From: an uncultured Erysipelotrichales bacterium
Lineage (GTDB): Bacteria > Bacillota_I > Bacilli_A > Erysipelotrichales > Coprobacillaceae
Assembly (NCBI GenBank): GCA_910586805.1
Contig: CAJUJC010000094.1
Location: 1-8,836, forward strand
DNA: 8,836 nucleotides
Direction of reading: 5' to 3'
Shown here: positions 1-4,754 of the stretch, piece after piece
Position numbering within the stretch: position 1 is the first letter of the stretch
Layout: each line of letters opens with the position of its first letter
Program-made: the position numbers and the translations under genes
Notes under the pieces: model-generated
Database searches by the model: none
Told to the model about the DNA's origin: nothing
The model's input: the letters and a program-made list of their open reading frames with translations, nothing else

Positions 1-130
1 GACATCTCAATTGTTTAAAAAGTTTGTTTTTTAAATGCTCATCTACCCTTTCTTTATTTAATAAAGCTTTATAAATTTTTTGAAAATCTCCTTCATACTT
101 TAATGAGAAATATAATGTTAATTCTTCCAT
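1..130 (-). CDS. N-terminal fragment of an unidentified protein, possibly DprA
   Basis: An open frame of 43 codons starts with ATG at 130 and runs off the left edge without a stop. A clear ribosome binding site, TAGGAGG at 141-147, lies 10 bases upstream of the ATG. The peptide begins MEELTLYFSLKYEGDFQKIY and continues with a lysine-rich, probably helical stretch (KALLNKERVDEHLKNKLFK). No catalytic or nucleotide-binding motif is reached. In Firmicutes the DNA-processing gene dprA, which loads RecA onto incoming single-stranded DNA, is often found near rnhB, and Erysipelotrichia DprA proteins as I recall them start with a similar 'LYFSLKY-GDF-KIY' segment. The DprA call is therefore an inference from context and remembered similarity. 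That this is a real gene start is much better supported. It is separated from rnhB by a terminator, so it probably has its own promoter. Confidence 0.6.
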   Translation of the reverse strand, partial: MEELTLYFSLKYEGDFQKIYKALLNKERVDEHLKNKLFKQLRC

Positions 131-203
131 ATATAAAAACCCTCCTACCCTATATATTCACGTTTTTTTTCAATTTTTCTTCAAAAAAATAAAAAAATTT
201 TTT

Positions 204-233
204 ATTATTATCATTTTCTCACTATTTTCTCAA
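204..233 (-). promoter_or_regulatory. Possible promoter for the left-edge gene
   Basis: On the minus strand TTGAGA (233-228) is followed after 18 bases by AATAAT (209-204). Each box is one base away from the sigma-A consensus. It lies downstream of the rnhB terminator and about 75 bases before the ATG at 130, the right place for a promoter of the left-edge gene. The surrounding 146-281 stretch is extremely AT-rich with several A and T tracts, so chance matches are easy and the call is weak. Confidence 0.3.
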
Positions 234-282
234 CTAATTTTCATATATTTATCAATATACAACCAAACAAGAAGACTACCAT

Positions 283-313
283 AAAAAAACAAAAAAACTC
301 ACTAATGAGTTTT
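283..313 (-). terminator. Intrinsic terminator after rnhB
   Basis: In the minus-strand transcript AAAACTCA (313-306) pairs perfectly with TGAGTTTT (301-294) across a 4-base loop. The stem is followed by three more T, one G and seven T (293-283). The 5' arm overlaps the rnhB TAA stop codon at 314-312. The stem is only moderately stable (three G-C pairs), but the long T tract is typical. It marks the end of the lepB-rbgA-rnhB transcript. Confidence 0.8.
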
Positions 314-938
314 AAATATCTAATGTTAATTGTTCATTCATAACATCAATAACAGGTTGAAATGTTTTTCTATGGATAGGTGTTATTCCATACGCTTTTA
401 AAGCCTCTTTATGTTGCTTTGTAGGATACCCTTTATGCTTTGCAAACCCATATTCAGGATACAAACAATCATATTCTTTCATTATACGATCTCGTGTAAC
501 TTTTGCTAAAATACTTGCTGCCCCAATACTCATAGATAAAGCATCTCCCTTAATAATAGCCTGATGTTCAATCGCACTTCCTAAAGGCATAGCATCAGTA
601 AGTGCATAATCAGGTGTTATAGAAATATGTTCAATCGCCCTTAACATCCCTATTTTACTTGCTTGATATACATTAAATTGATCTACTTCATCAACATCAA
701 TCACTTCGATTTGATATGCTAATGCATTTTCAATAATTAAATCATATAAAGCTTCTCTTTTCTTTTCGGTTAATTTCTTAGAATCATTAATATTTTCATT
801 GTAATAACCTTTAGGAAAAATAACTGCTCCTACAACCAACGGTCCAGCCATTGGTCCTCGACCTGCTTCATCTAAACCAATAATTATCTTCTTTCCATGT
901 GAGTAAGCCTCATTTTCAAATTTTAATCTTTCACACAT
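312..938 (-). CDS. rnhB: Ribonuclease HII
   Basis: RNase HII cuts the RNA strand of RNA/DNA hybrids and nicks beside single ribonucleotides misincorporated in DNA, starting ribonucleotide excision repair in the cytoplasm. The 208-residue protein has the type 2 RNase H signature: DEAGRG at 23-28 (catalytic D23 and E24), NDSKKL at 51-56, an acidic residue at D115, and KGD at 130-132 with D132 as the probable fourth metal ligand. It is followed by the conserved GAASILAKVTRDRIM block (139-153) and HKGYPTKQH (168-176). An ATG 15 bases upstream (953) is in frame, but the ribosome binding site GGGAGGA (951-945) lies between the two ATGs, so only the one at 938 is correctly spaced. The gene overlaps the end of rbgA by 16 bases, suggesting translational coupling. 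Length is normal for the family. Confidence 0.96.
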   Translation of the reverse strand: MCERLKFENEAYSHGKKIIIGLDEAGRGPMAGPLVVGAVIFPKGYYNENINDSKKLTEKKREALYDLIIENALAYQIEVIDVDEVDQFNVYQASKIGMLRAIEHISITPDYALTDAMPLGSAIEHQAIIKGDALSMSIGAASILAKVTRDRIMKEYDCLYPEYGFAKHKGYPTKQHKEALKAYGITPIHRKTFQPVIDVMNEQLTLDI

Positions 939-1789
939 GACAGATCCTCCCATGTCACTCTACCAATACTACCATCATAAATCTCACTAAACAATAACTC
1001 AATGACTCTATCATAGTCAGTTTCCCCTCTTAATGGTTTGATTTTACGAACACGAGCAATATGATCAAAACATTTTAAGACCCAATCATCTTCTAAATCA
1101 ACTTCTAAACGAAATCTTTCTCTTAGTAAATCAGGGTAATTTCGTGTTATATATTCAATTGCATAAATAAATAATTCATCTAAAGGTAAAATATCTTGTT
1201 TAATAGATCCAATAAGTGCAATATTTCTTGCAATGTGAATATCTTCAAATTTAGGCCATAAAACACCTGGTGTATCAAACAATTCAAAATCTTTCGCCAC
1301 ACGAATAATTTGTTGTGACTTAGTAACACCTGGCTTATTTCCTGTTATCGTCGCTTTACGATTGGCTAATTTATTGATAAAAGTAGACTTTCCTACATTA
1401 GGAATTCCCATGACAATCGCTCTAATAGCCCTTGGTTTCAATCCTCTTGCTTGTTCTTTTTCCATCTTCTCTTTTAAAACAACTCGACATTTTTCAATAA
1501 TCTTTTGATATTCATTAAAGTTCTTTAAATTGACACTTATTGTAGAGTAACCCAAAGATTCATAGTATTGTTGCCATTGATTTGTTTTTATATCATCTGC
1601 CATATCTTTTTTTGTTAAAACAATAAGTCTAGGTTTTTGTTTAATGATATCATTAAACATTGGATTTTTTGATGAATAAGGTGCTCTTGCATCAACCAAT
1701 TCAATCACAATATCAATCCATTTCATACGTTCATTTATTTCTCTTTTTGCCTTAGCCATATGACCAGGAAACCATTGAATTTGTGCCAT
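923..1789 (-). CDS. rbgA: Ribosome biogenesis GTPase RbgA (YlqF)
   Basis: RbgA is a GTPase needed for late assembly of the 50S subunit in Bacillus. The 288-residue protein shows the circularly permuted order that defines the YlqF/YawG family. The G4 motif TKKD (59-62) comes first, then a G5-like SVN near 85-87, the P-loop GIPNVGKST (128-136), the G2 threonine in PGVTKSQ (about T156), and DTPGVLWP (G3, 172-179). The N-terminus MAQIQWFPGHMAKAKR is a hallmark of the family. The C-terminal part (about 200-288) matches the ANTAR-like RNA-binding domain in position. Length is close to the 282 residues of B. subtilis RbgA. The start at 1789 has AGGAGG five bases upstream, and this site overlaps the lepB stop codon. 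It is co-transcribed with lepB and rnhB. Confidence 0.97.
   Translation of the reverse strand: MAQIQWFPGHMAKAKREINERMKWIDIVIELVDARAPYSSKNPMFNDIIKQKPRLIVLTKKDMADDIKTNQWQQYYESLGYSTISVNLKNFNEYQKIIEKCRVVLKEKMEKEQARGLKPRAIRAIVMGIPNVGKSTFINKLANRKATITGNKPGVTKSQQIIRVAKDFELFDTPGVLWPKFEDIHIARNIALIGSIKQDILPLDELFIYAIEYITRNYPDLLRERFRLEVDLEDDWVLKCFDHIARVRKIKPLRGETDYDRVIELLFSEIYDGSIGRVTWEDLSCVKD
945..951 (-). promoter_or_regulatory. rnhB ribosome binding site inside rbgA
   Basis: GGGAGGA on the minus strand lies six bases before the ATG at 938 and within the last codons of rbgA. It sits downstream of the alternative ATG at 953, so it fixes the rnhB start at 938. Translation of rbgA must pass over it, which fits coupled expression. 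Confidence 0.8.
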
Positions 1790-1799
1790 ATACTCCTCC

Positions 1800-2345
1800 T
1801 TAATTCATCCATTGAATATTTGAAAATGGAAACAAAACAACACCATTAATACCAATAATATCTTCAATCACAAAAGGACCTAACTCCCTAGAATCAGTTG
1901 ATCTTAAACGATTATCTCCCATCATAAAATATTCATCATTTTTAAGTGTCACTTCAAAATCATCAGTAAATAACTCTGTATTATAAATTTTCTTGGAATT
2001 TTCTACAAACTCAGGATCTAAAAAATCTTGTTCAACCAATTCATTATTAACATATAAAACATCATTCTGATATCGAATTGTTTCTCCTGGTAAGCCAATA
2101 ACCCTTTTAATAATTTTTTCATCTAACTCTTCACTATAAATAATTGCAATATCAAATCTTTTAATATTATCCTTATGAACACCAATCGCATTAACTAAAG
2201 CAATGTTTTTGTCAAATAGTGTATTTTCCATAGAAACACCTTCAATTCTTACTGGAATAACAACAAATTTAAAAATACCTATTGTCATTGCAATAATCAA
2301 AACCATCTCTACAACAGATGTTATTGTCTTTTTTACATTTTTCAT
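1800..2345 (-). CDS. lepB: Type I signal peptidase
   Basis: This membrane-bound serine protease removes signal peptides from secreted proteins on the outer face of the membrane. The 181-residue protein has a short cytoplasmic N-terminus, one hydrophobic segment at about 11-31, then the S26 family boxes. EGVSMENTL carries the nucleophile S38, KIIKRVIGLPGE carries the general-base lysine (K80 beside R81), and GDNRLRSTDSR (143-153) is box E. This is the Ser/Lys dyad arrangement of the short Gram-positive SipS type, with a single N-terminal anchor and no large inserted domain. The box B sequence GVSMENT departs slightly from the common SGxSMxPT: a valine precedes the serine and asparagine replaces proline. 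The start at 2345 follows a modest GGTGAT site. An intrinsic terminator separates it from rplS, so expression needs read-through or an undetected promoter. Several sip paralogues per genome are common in Firmicutes. Confidence 0.95.
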   Translation of the reverse strand: MKNVKKTITSVVEMVLIIAMTIGIFKFVVIPVRIEGVSMENTLFDKNIALVNAIGVHKDNIKRFDIAIIYSEELDEKIIKRVIGLPGETIRYQNDVLYVNNELVEQDFLDPEFVENSKKIYNTELFTDDFEVTLKNDEYFMMGDNRLRSTDSRELGPFVIEDIIGINGVVLFPFSNIQWMN

Positions 2346-2379
2346 AATATCACCATTTCCATTATATACTTAATTTTCT

Positions 2380-2410
2380 AAAAAGAAAAGCATGGGTTTA
2401 CCCCATACTT
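2380..2410 (-). terminator. Intrinsic terminator after rplS
   Basis: In the minus-strand transcript AAGTATGGG (2410-2402) pairs with CCCATGCTT (2396-2388), nine pairs including one G-U, around a 5-base loop. T-rich sequence TTTCTTTTT (2388-2380) follows, its first T being the last base of the stem. It starts one base after the rplS stop codon. It should end or reduce transcription before lepB. Confidence 0.85.
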
Positions 2411-2411
2411 C

Positions 2412-2762
2412 TTATTTACGGATTTCTTTAATTCTTGCTGCTTTACCAGATAATCCACGTAAGTAATGTAATTTAGCTCTACGTACTTTACCAATTTTAA
2501 CAACTTCAATTCTATCAATAATTGGTGAATGAATTGGGAAAATTCTTTCTACACCAACTTGGTAAGAAATTTTTCTAACTGTGAAAGTTTCAGAAATTCC
2601 ACTACCTTTTCTAGCGATACAAACACCTTCAAATAACTGAACACGTGTTTTATCCCCTTCTTTAATTGTTACATAAACTTTTAGTGTATCCCCAGGTTTA
2701 AAATCAGGGATATCGTTTCTTAATTGTTTTTTTGTAATTTGATCTACTAATTGCATATTCAT
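2412..2762 (-). CDS. rplS: 50S ribosomal protein L19 (bL19)
   Basis: bL19 is a structural protein of the large subunit located at the interface with the 30S subunit. The 116-residue product has the usual length and landmarks: [11 protein letters not shown] (21-31), [21 protein letters not shown] (about 44-64), [11 protein letters not shown] (about 69-79) and the basic C-terminal [23 protein letters not shown]. Two ATGs lie close together (2762 and 2756). AGGAGG at 2778-2773 is 10 bases from the first and 16 from the second, so the first is preferred. The gene is preceded by its own likely promoter and a structured leader, and followed at once by an intrinsic terminator. It can thus be expressed as a single-gene transcript as well as by read-through from trmD. 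Confidence 0.98.
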   Translation of the reverse strand: MNMQLVDQITKKQLRNDIPDFKPGDTLKVYVTIKEGDKTRVQLFEGVCIARKGSGISETFTVRKISYQVGVERIFPIHSPIIDRIEVVKIGKVRRAKLHYLRGLSGKAARIKEIRK

Positions 2763-2841
2763 AATACGACTTCCTCCTTAACAAATTTTCTCTTCAAAGT
2801 TCATAATTTAACTAACCAGCGGAACTTCTGCGTCCAAAGAC
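2763..2841 (-). ncRNA. Probable L19 ribosomal protein leader
   Basis: The roughly 80-base untranslated leader of rplS occupies the place where low-GC Gram-positives carry the L19 leader, a cis-acting RNA thought to let L19 repress its own synthesis. In the transcript AAGTTC (2827-2822) can pair with GAACTT (2802-2797), extended by one G-U pair, enclosing a purine/GC-rich segment that includes CGCTGG. The island around GGACGCAGAAGTTCCGCTGG is much more GC-rich than the flanks, which suggests selection on RNA structure. The AGGAGG of rplS lies about 20 bases beyond the 3' arm. I assign the family from position and general look, not from a covariance search. Confidence 0.6.
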
Positions 2842-2847
2842 TGATAT

Positions 2848-2876
2848 ATATTATCATTTTCTTATGATAAAATCAA
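2848..2876 (-). promoter_or_regulatory. Probable rplS promoter
   Basis: On the minus strand TTGATT (2876-2871) is followed after 17 bases by TAATAT (2853-2848), with a TG one base upstream of the -10 (extended -10 element). The -35 box overlaps the TGA stop codon of trmD (2875-2873). A start near 2841 would produce the leader described for rplS. The spacer contains a perfect 7-base inverted repeat, TTATCAT and ATGATAA, that ends inside the -10 box. Confidence 0.55.
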
Positions 2877-3592
2877 TCATTTTCTTTGATTTCTTGTAAA
2901 ATTTTTTGTTCTTCTTCATTCAATTCTTTTTTTATCAATAAATCTGGTCTTTTCCTATATGTTTTAAGAAGTGATTGTTTTAAACGCCATTTTCTTATAT
3001 TCTCATGATGTCCGCTCATCAAAACATCAGGTACAGTATTTCCATCATATTCAAAAGGTCTTGTGTATTGAGGATACTCCAATAATCCTGAACTAAATGA
3101 ATCATCTTCATGTGATTCCTCTTTAATACTTCCTTCAATTAAACGAATAATTGAATCGCACACAACCATACTTGCAAGTTCTCCACCTGTTAAAACATAA
3201 TCACCAATAGATAGCTCAACATCTACATAATCTCTTATACGTTCATCAAATCCCTCATAATGTCCACATATAATAATCAAATGTTTTTCTAATGATAATT
3301 CTTGACTATATGTCTGATTTAATGTTCTTCCCTGTGGAGACATTAAAATAACTAACGATTCAGATGTTACTATTGATTTTAAACAATCTAAAATAGGTTG
3401 ACACATAAGAACCATTCCTTGTCCTCCACCATAGGGATAATCATCAACTTTCTTATGCTTATTATTAGAAAACTCTCTAAAATCATGAATGTGAACTTCT
3501 ACAAGGTGAGCATCAATTGCTCTTTTAATAATAGATGTATTTACAAAACCTTCAAACATTTCAGGAAACAAAGATAAAATATCTATCTTCAT
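2873..3592 (-). CDS. trmD: tRNA (guanine-37-N1)-methyltransferase
   Basis: TrmD transfers a methyl group from S-adenosylmethionine to N1 of G37, next to the anticodon, which prevents +1 frameshifting. The 239-residue protein is a SPOUT-class enzyme. It shows [12 protein letters not shown] (50-61), the trefoil-knot cofactor loops MSPQGR (84-89), [11 protein letters not shown] (109-119) and [13 protein letters not shown] (128-140), and the family's catalytic pair, apparently R150 and D164 in HEDDSF. The C-terminal helical domain that holds tRNA follows (about 175-239). A TTG at 3607 could extend the frame by five codons. However, ATG at 3592 has GAGGG eight bases upstream and begins with the canonical [13 protein letters not shown], so I choose it. 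It starts one base after the rimM stop (TAATATG), implying translational coupling. Stop codon TGA. Confidence 0.97.
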   Translation of the reverse strand: MKIDILSLFPEMFEGFVNTSIIKRAIDAHLVEVHIHDFREFSNNKHKKVDDYPYGGGQGMVLMCQPILDCLKSIVTSESLVILMSPQGRTLNQTYSQELSLEKHLIIICGHYEGFDERIRDYVDVELSIGDYVLTGGELASMVVCDSIIRLIEGSIKEESHEDDSFSSGLLEYPQYTRPFEYDGNTVPDVLMSGHHENIRKWRLKQSLLKTYRKRPDLLIKKELNEEEQKILQEIKEND

Positions 3593-3593
3593 A

Positions 3594-4085
3594 TTAAAAG
3601 CCCTCAATCAAAGTCACATCAATACGTTTTTCATCAATATCAACATCTTGAACAAAAGCATCAACATAAGGAATCATGATTTTTCTATCACCATCAACAA
3701 CCAATATATCATGGTGATTATATAACTGAACTTCAGTAACTGTTCCTAATACCTTATCATCCTGATAAACTTTACATCCAATCAAATCACTAATATAATA
3801 CTCATCTTCATCTAATAAATCAGTATTCTTATCAGCATATAATAAACATCCTTTATATTTTTCAACAAAATTAATATTTTCATGTTCTTCAAAAGTCACT
3901 AAAATATGTCCTTTATGAAAACGATATTTCTTAACAACCATATCAATCATTTGATTTTCAAATGCTATCCAAAGATGTGTACCTTTTTTAAATCTCTCTT
4001 CCACAAAATCAGTAGAAGATTTCACTTTCAATTCTCCTCTAATTCCATGTGTATTGACAATTTTACCAACAATTACTTTTTCCAT
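3594..4085 (-). CDS. rimM: 16S rRNA processing protein RimM
   Basis: RimM is an assembly factor that binds uS19 and helps mature the 3' domain of 16S rRNA in the 30S subunit. The 163-residue protein has the two expected domains. The N-terminal RimM barrel opens with [21 protein letters not shown] (5-25, the family signature), and the C-terminal PRC-barrel begins near [12 protein letters not shown] and ends with [20 protein letters not shown]. Length is normal. The frame extends upstream to an ATG at 4118, but that ATG lies inside a terminator-like hairpin. AGGAGG (4095-4090) directly precedes the ATG at 4085, so the shorter form is correct. The ribosome binding site is only four bases from the ATG and touches the T tract of that hairpin. 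trmD follows after a single base. Confidence 0.96.
   Translation of the reverse strand: MEKVIVGKIVNTHGIRGELKVKSSTDFVEERFKKGTHLWIAFENQMIDMVVKKYRFHKGHILVTFEEHENINFVEKYKGCLLYADKNTDLLDEDEYYISDLIGCKVYQDDKVLGTVTEVQLYNHHDILVVDGDRKIMIPYVDAFVQDVDIDEKRIDVTLIEGF
3601..3605 (-). promoter_or_regulatory. trmD ribosome binding site
   Basis: GAGGG lies eight bases before the ATG at 3592, within the last codons of rimM. It overlaps the alternative TTG start at 3607 and therefore excludes it. Confidence 0.7.
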
Positions 4086-4089
4086 AAAT

Positions 4090-4095
4090 CCTCCT
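4090..4095 (-). promoter_or_regulatory. rimM ribosome binding site
   Basis: AGGAGG four bases upstream of the ATG at 4085, directly adjoining the T tract of the upstream hairpin. It fixes the rimM start. The closeness means the hairpin could also influence ribosome loading. Confidence 0.75.
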
Positions 4096-4122
4096 AAAAA
4101 AGAGATGTGTAAACACATCTCT
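4096..4122 (-). terminator. Terminator-like hairpin between khpA and rimM
   Basis: In the minus-strand transcript AGAGATGTG (4122-4114) pairs perfectly with CACATCTCT (4109-4101) around the loop TTTA. The last base of the stem begins a run of six T (4101-4096), and the rimM ribosome binding site follows at once. The 5' arm begins within the khpA stop codon. By sequence this is a standard intrinsic terminator, yet it lies in the middle of an otherwise tight operon. It probably attenuates transcription into rimM-trmD or protects the upstream mRNA 3' end. Confidence 0.75.
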
Positions 4123-4372
4123 ATTCTCCGTATGATTCAAATTTAATATCTAACTTTTTATCATTCAAACGTCCTGCAACAGACATTAATTGTCGAATAG
4201 AATTAGCCATCATACCTCTTTTACCAATAAGCTTTGCAATATCATCATGTGTTGCATAAACATATAAAACAATAGTATCTTCTTCTAAAGAAGGCATTTG
4301 TCTAACTTCAAGTTTATCTTTTTCAACAACCAATTCTTTTGCAATATCTTGTAAAGTTTTTACGTAATCCAT
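4121..4372 (-). CDS. khpA: KH domain RNA-binding protein KhpA (YlqC)
   Basis: KhpA is a small single-domain KH protein that binds RNA. In streptococci and other Firmicutes it acts with KhpB (Jag/EloR) in control of cell elongation and gene expression. The 83-residue product has the type II KH layout with the GXXG loop IGKRGMMA (49-56; GKRG 50-53) between helices, preceded by the strand DTIVLYVYA (32-40) and followed by helix NSIRQLMSVAGRL and the strand KLDIKFE. Its place between rpsP and rimM is the standard Firmicutes position. It starts 14 bases after rpsP with a modest GGTGAT site (4383-4378), so it is likely coupled to rpsP. A terminator-like hairpin starts at its stop codon. Confidence 0.93.
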   Translation of the reverse strand: MDYVKTLQDIAKELVVEKDKLEVRQMPSLEEDTIVLYVYATHDDIAKLIGKRGMMANSIRQLMSVAGRLNDKKLDIKFESYGE

Positions 4373-4386
4373 ATTGAATCACCAAC

Positions 4387-4659
4387 TTATTTTGCTTTCT
4401 TTGCTTCAGCAAATTTTTGCATAATACCTTTTTGGCTTAATAAGTTTCTTACTGTATCAGAAGGTTGAGCACCTTGCATTAACCATTTTAAAGTTTCTTC
4501 TTCTTTCACAGTAACGACTGCTGGATTTTTAGTAGGATCATAAGTTCCTAATTGTTCAATAAAACGTCCATCTCTAGGCATTCTTGAATCAGCAGCAACA
4601 ATTCTATAATATGGTGCTTTCTTTGCACCCATTCTTTTTAATCTAATTTTAACAGCCAT
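4387..4659 (-). CDS. rpsP: 30S ribosomal protein S16 (bS16)
   Basis: bS16 is a small-subunit protein that binds 16S rRNA early in assembly. The 90-residue product starts [20 protein letters not shown] and continues with [26 protein letters not shown], the most conserved part of the family. [22 protein letters not shown] follows, then a short alanine/lysine-rich tail (KFAEAKKAK). The frame continues upstream to an ATG at 4692, but that ATG overlaps the promoter -10 region and has no ribosome binding site. GGAGG (4671-4667) is seven bases from the ATG at 4659, so this start is chosen. It is the first gene behind a strong promoter in the ffh-rpsP gap, so ribosomal and tRNA-modification genes can be expressed apart from the SRP genes upstream. 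Confidence 0.98.
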   Translation of the reverse strand: MAVKIRLKRMGAKKAPYYRIVAADSRMPRDGRFIEQLGTYDPTKNPAVVTVKEEETLKWLMQGAQPSDTVRNLLSQKGIMQKFAEAKKAK

Positions 4660-4666
4660 AATATTA

Positions 4667-4671
4667 CCTCC
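4667..4671 (-). promoter_or_regulatory. rpsP ribosome binding site
   Basis: GGAGG seven bases before the ATG at 4659. With the promoter upstream it gives a short leader of about 27 bases and excludes the upstream in-frame ATG at 4692. Confidence 0.8.
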
Positions 4672-4692
4672 ATTTATTATTTTTACTTGCAT

Positions 4693-4720
4693 ATCATAAC
4701 ATATTTTTTTAAACTGTCAA
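4693..4720 (-). promoter_or_regulatory. Strong sigma-A promoter for rpsP
   Basis: On the minus strand TTGACA (4720-4715, perfect -35 consensus) is followed after 16 bases by TATGAT (4698-4693, one mismatch). A TGT immediately before the -10 provides an extended element, and an A-rich spacer lies between. The expected start is near 4686. This is the best promoter in the window and drives rpsP-khpA and, beyond the hairpin, rimM-trmD. Confidence 0.85.
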
Positions 4721-4737
4721 GTGTTTTTACTTAACAG
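4714..4737 (-). terminator. Possible weak terminator after ffh, overlapping the rpsP promoter
   Basis: In the minus-strand transcript CTGTTAAGT (4737-4729) can pair with ACTTGACAG (4722-4714), nine pairs with one U-G, around a 6-base loop. Only three T follow before an A tract, so termination would be weak. The 3' arm contains the rpsP -35 box TTGACA. It begins 18 bases after the ffh stop codon. Confidence 0.4.
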
Positions 4738-4754
4738 CAAAGAAAAAAAGAAAA

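Noticed and set aside
131..282. Possible small RNA or regulatory RNA in the AT-rich gap
   Set aside because: Apart from the promoter candidate and ribosome binding site of the left-edge gene, I see only A and T tracts, with no stable structure or conserved motif.
2346..2366. TATAAT on the minus strand just before lepB as a lepB promoter
   Set aside because: The -10 is perfect, but no -35 or extended element is present. The predicted start falls within the lepB ribosome binding site, leaving almost no leader.
2851..2870. Inverted repeat after trmD as an intrinsic terminator
   Set aside because: The stem has only one G-C pair and is followed by alternating TA, not a T run.
3906..4097. Plus-strand frame of 63 codons antisense to rimM
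   Set aside because: It lies wholly within rimM on the opposite strand, has no ribosome binding site or recognisable motif, and its composition is that expected from an antisense shadow.
4086..4118. N-terminal extension of rimM to the ATG at 4118
   Set aside because: The extension would be encoded by the hairpin, T tract and ribosome binding site, and RimM proteins begin at the chosen start.
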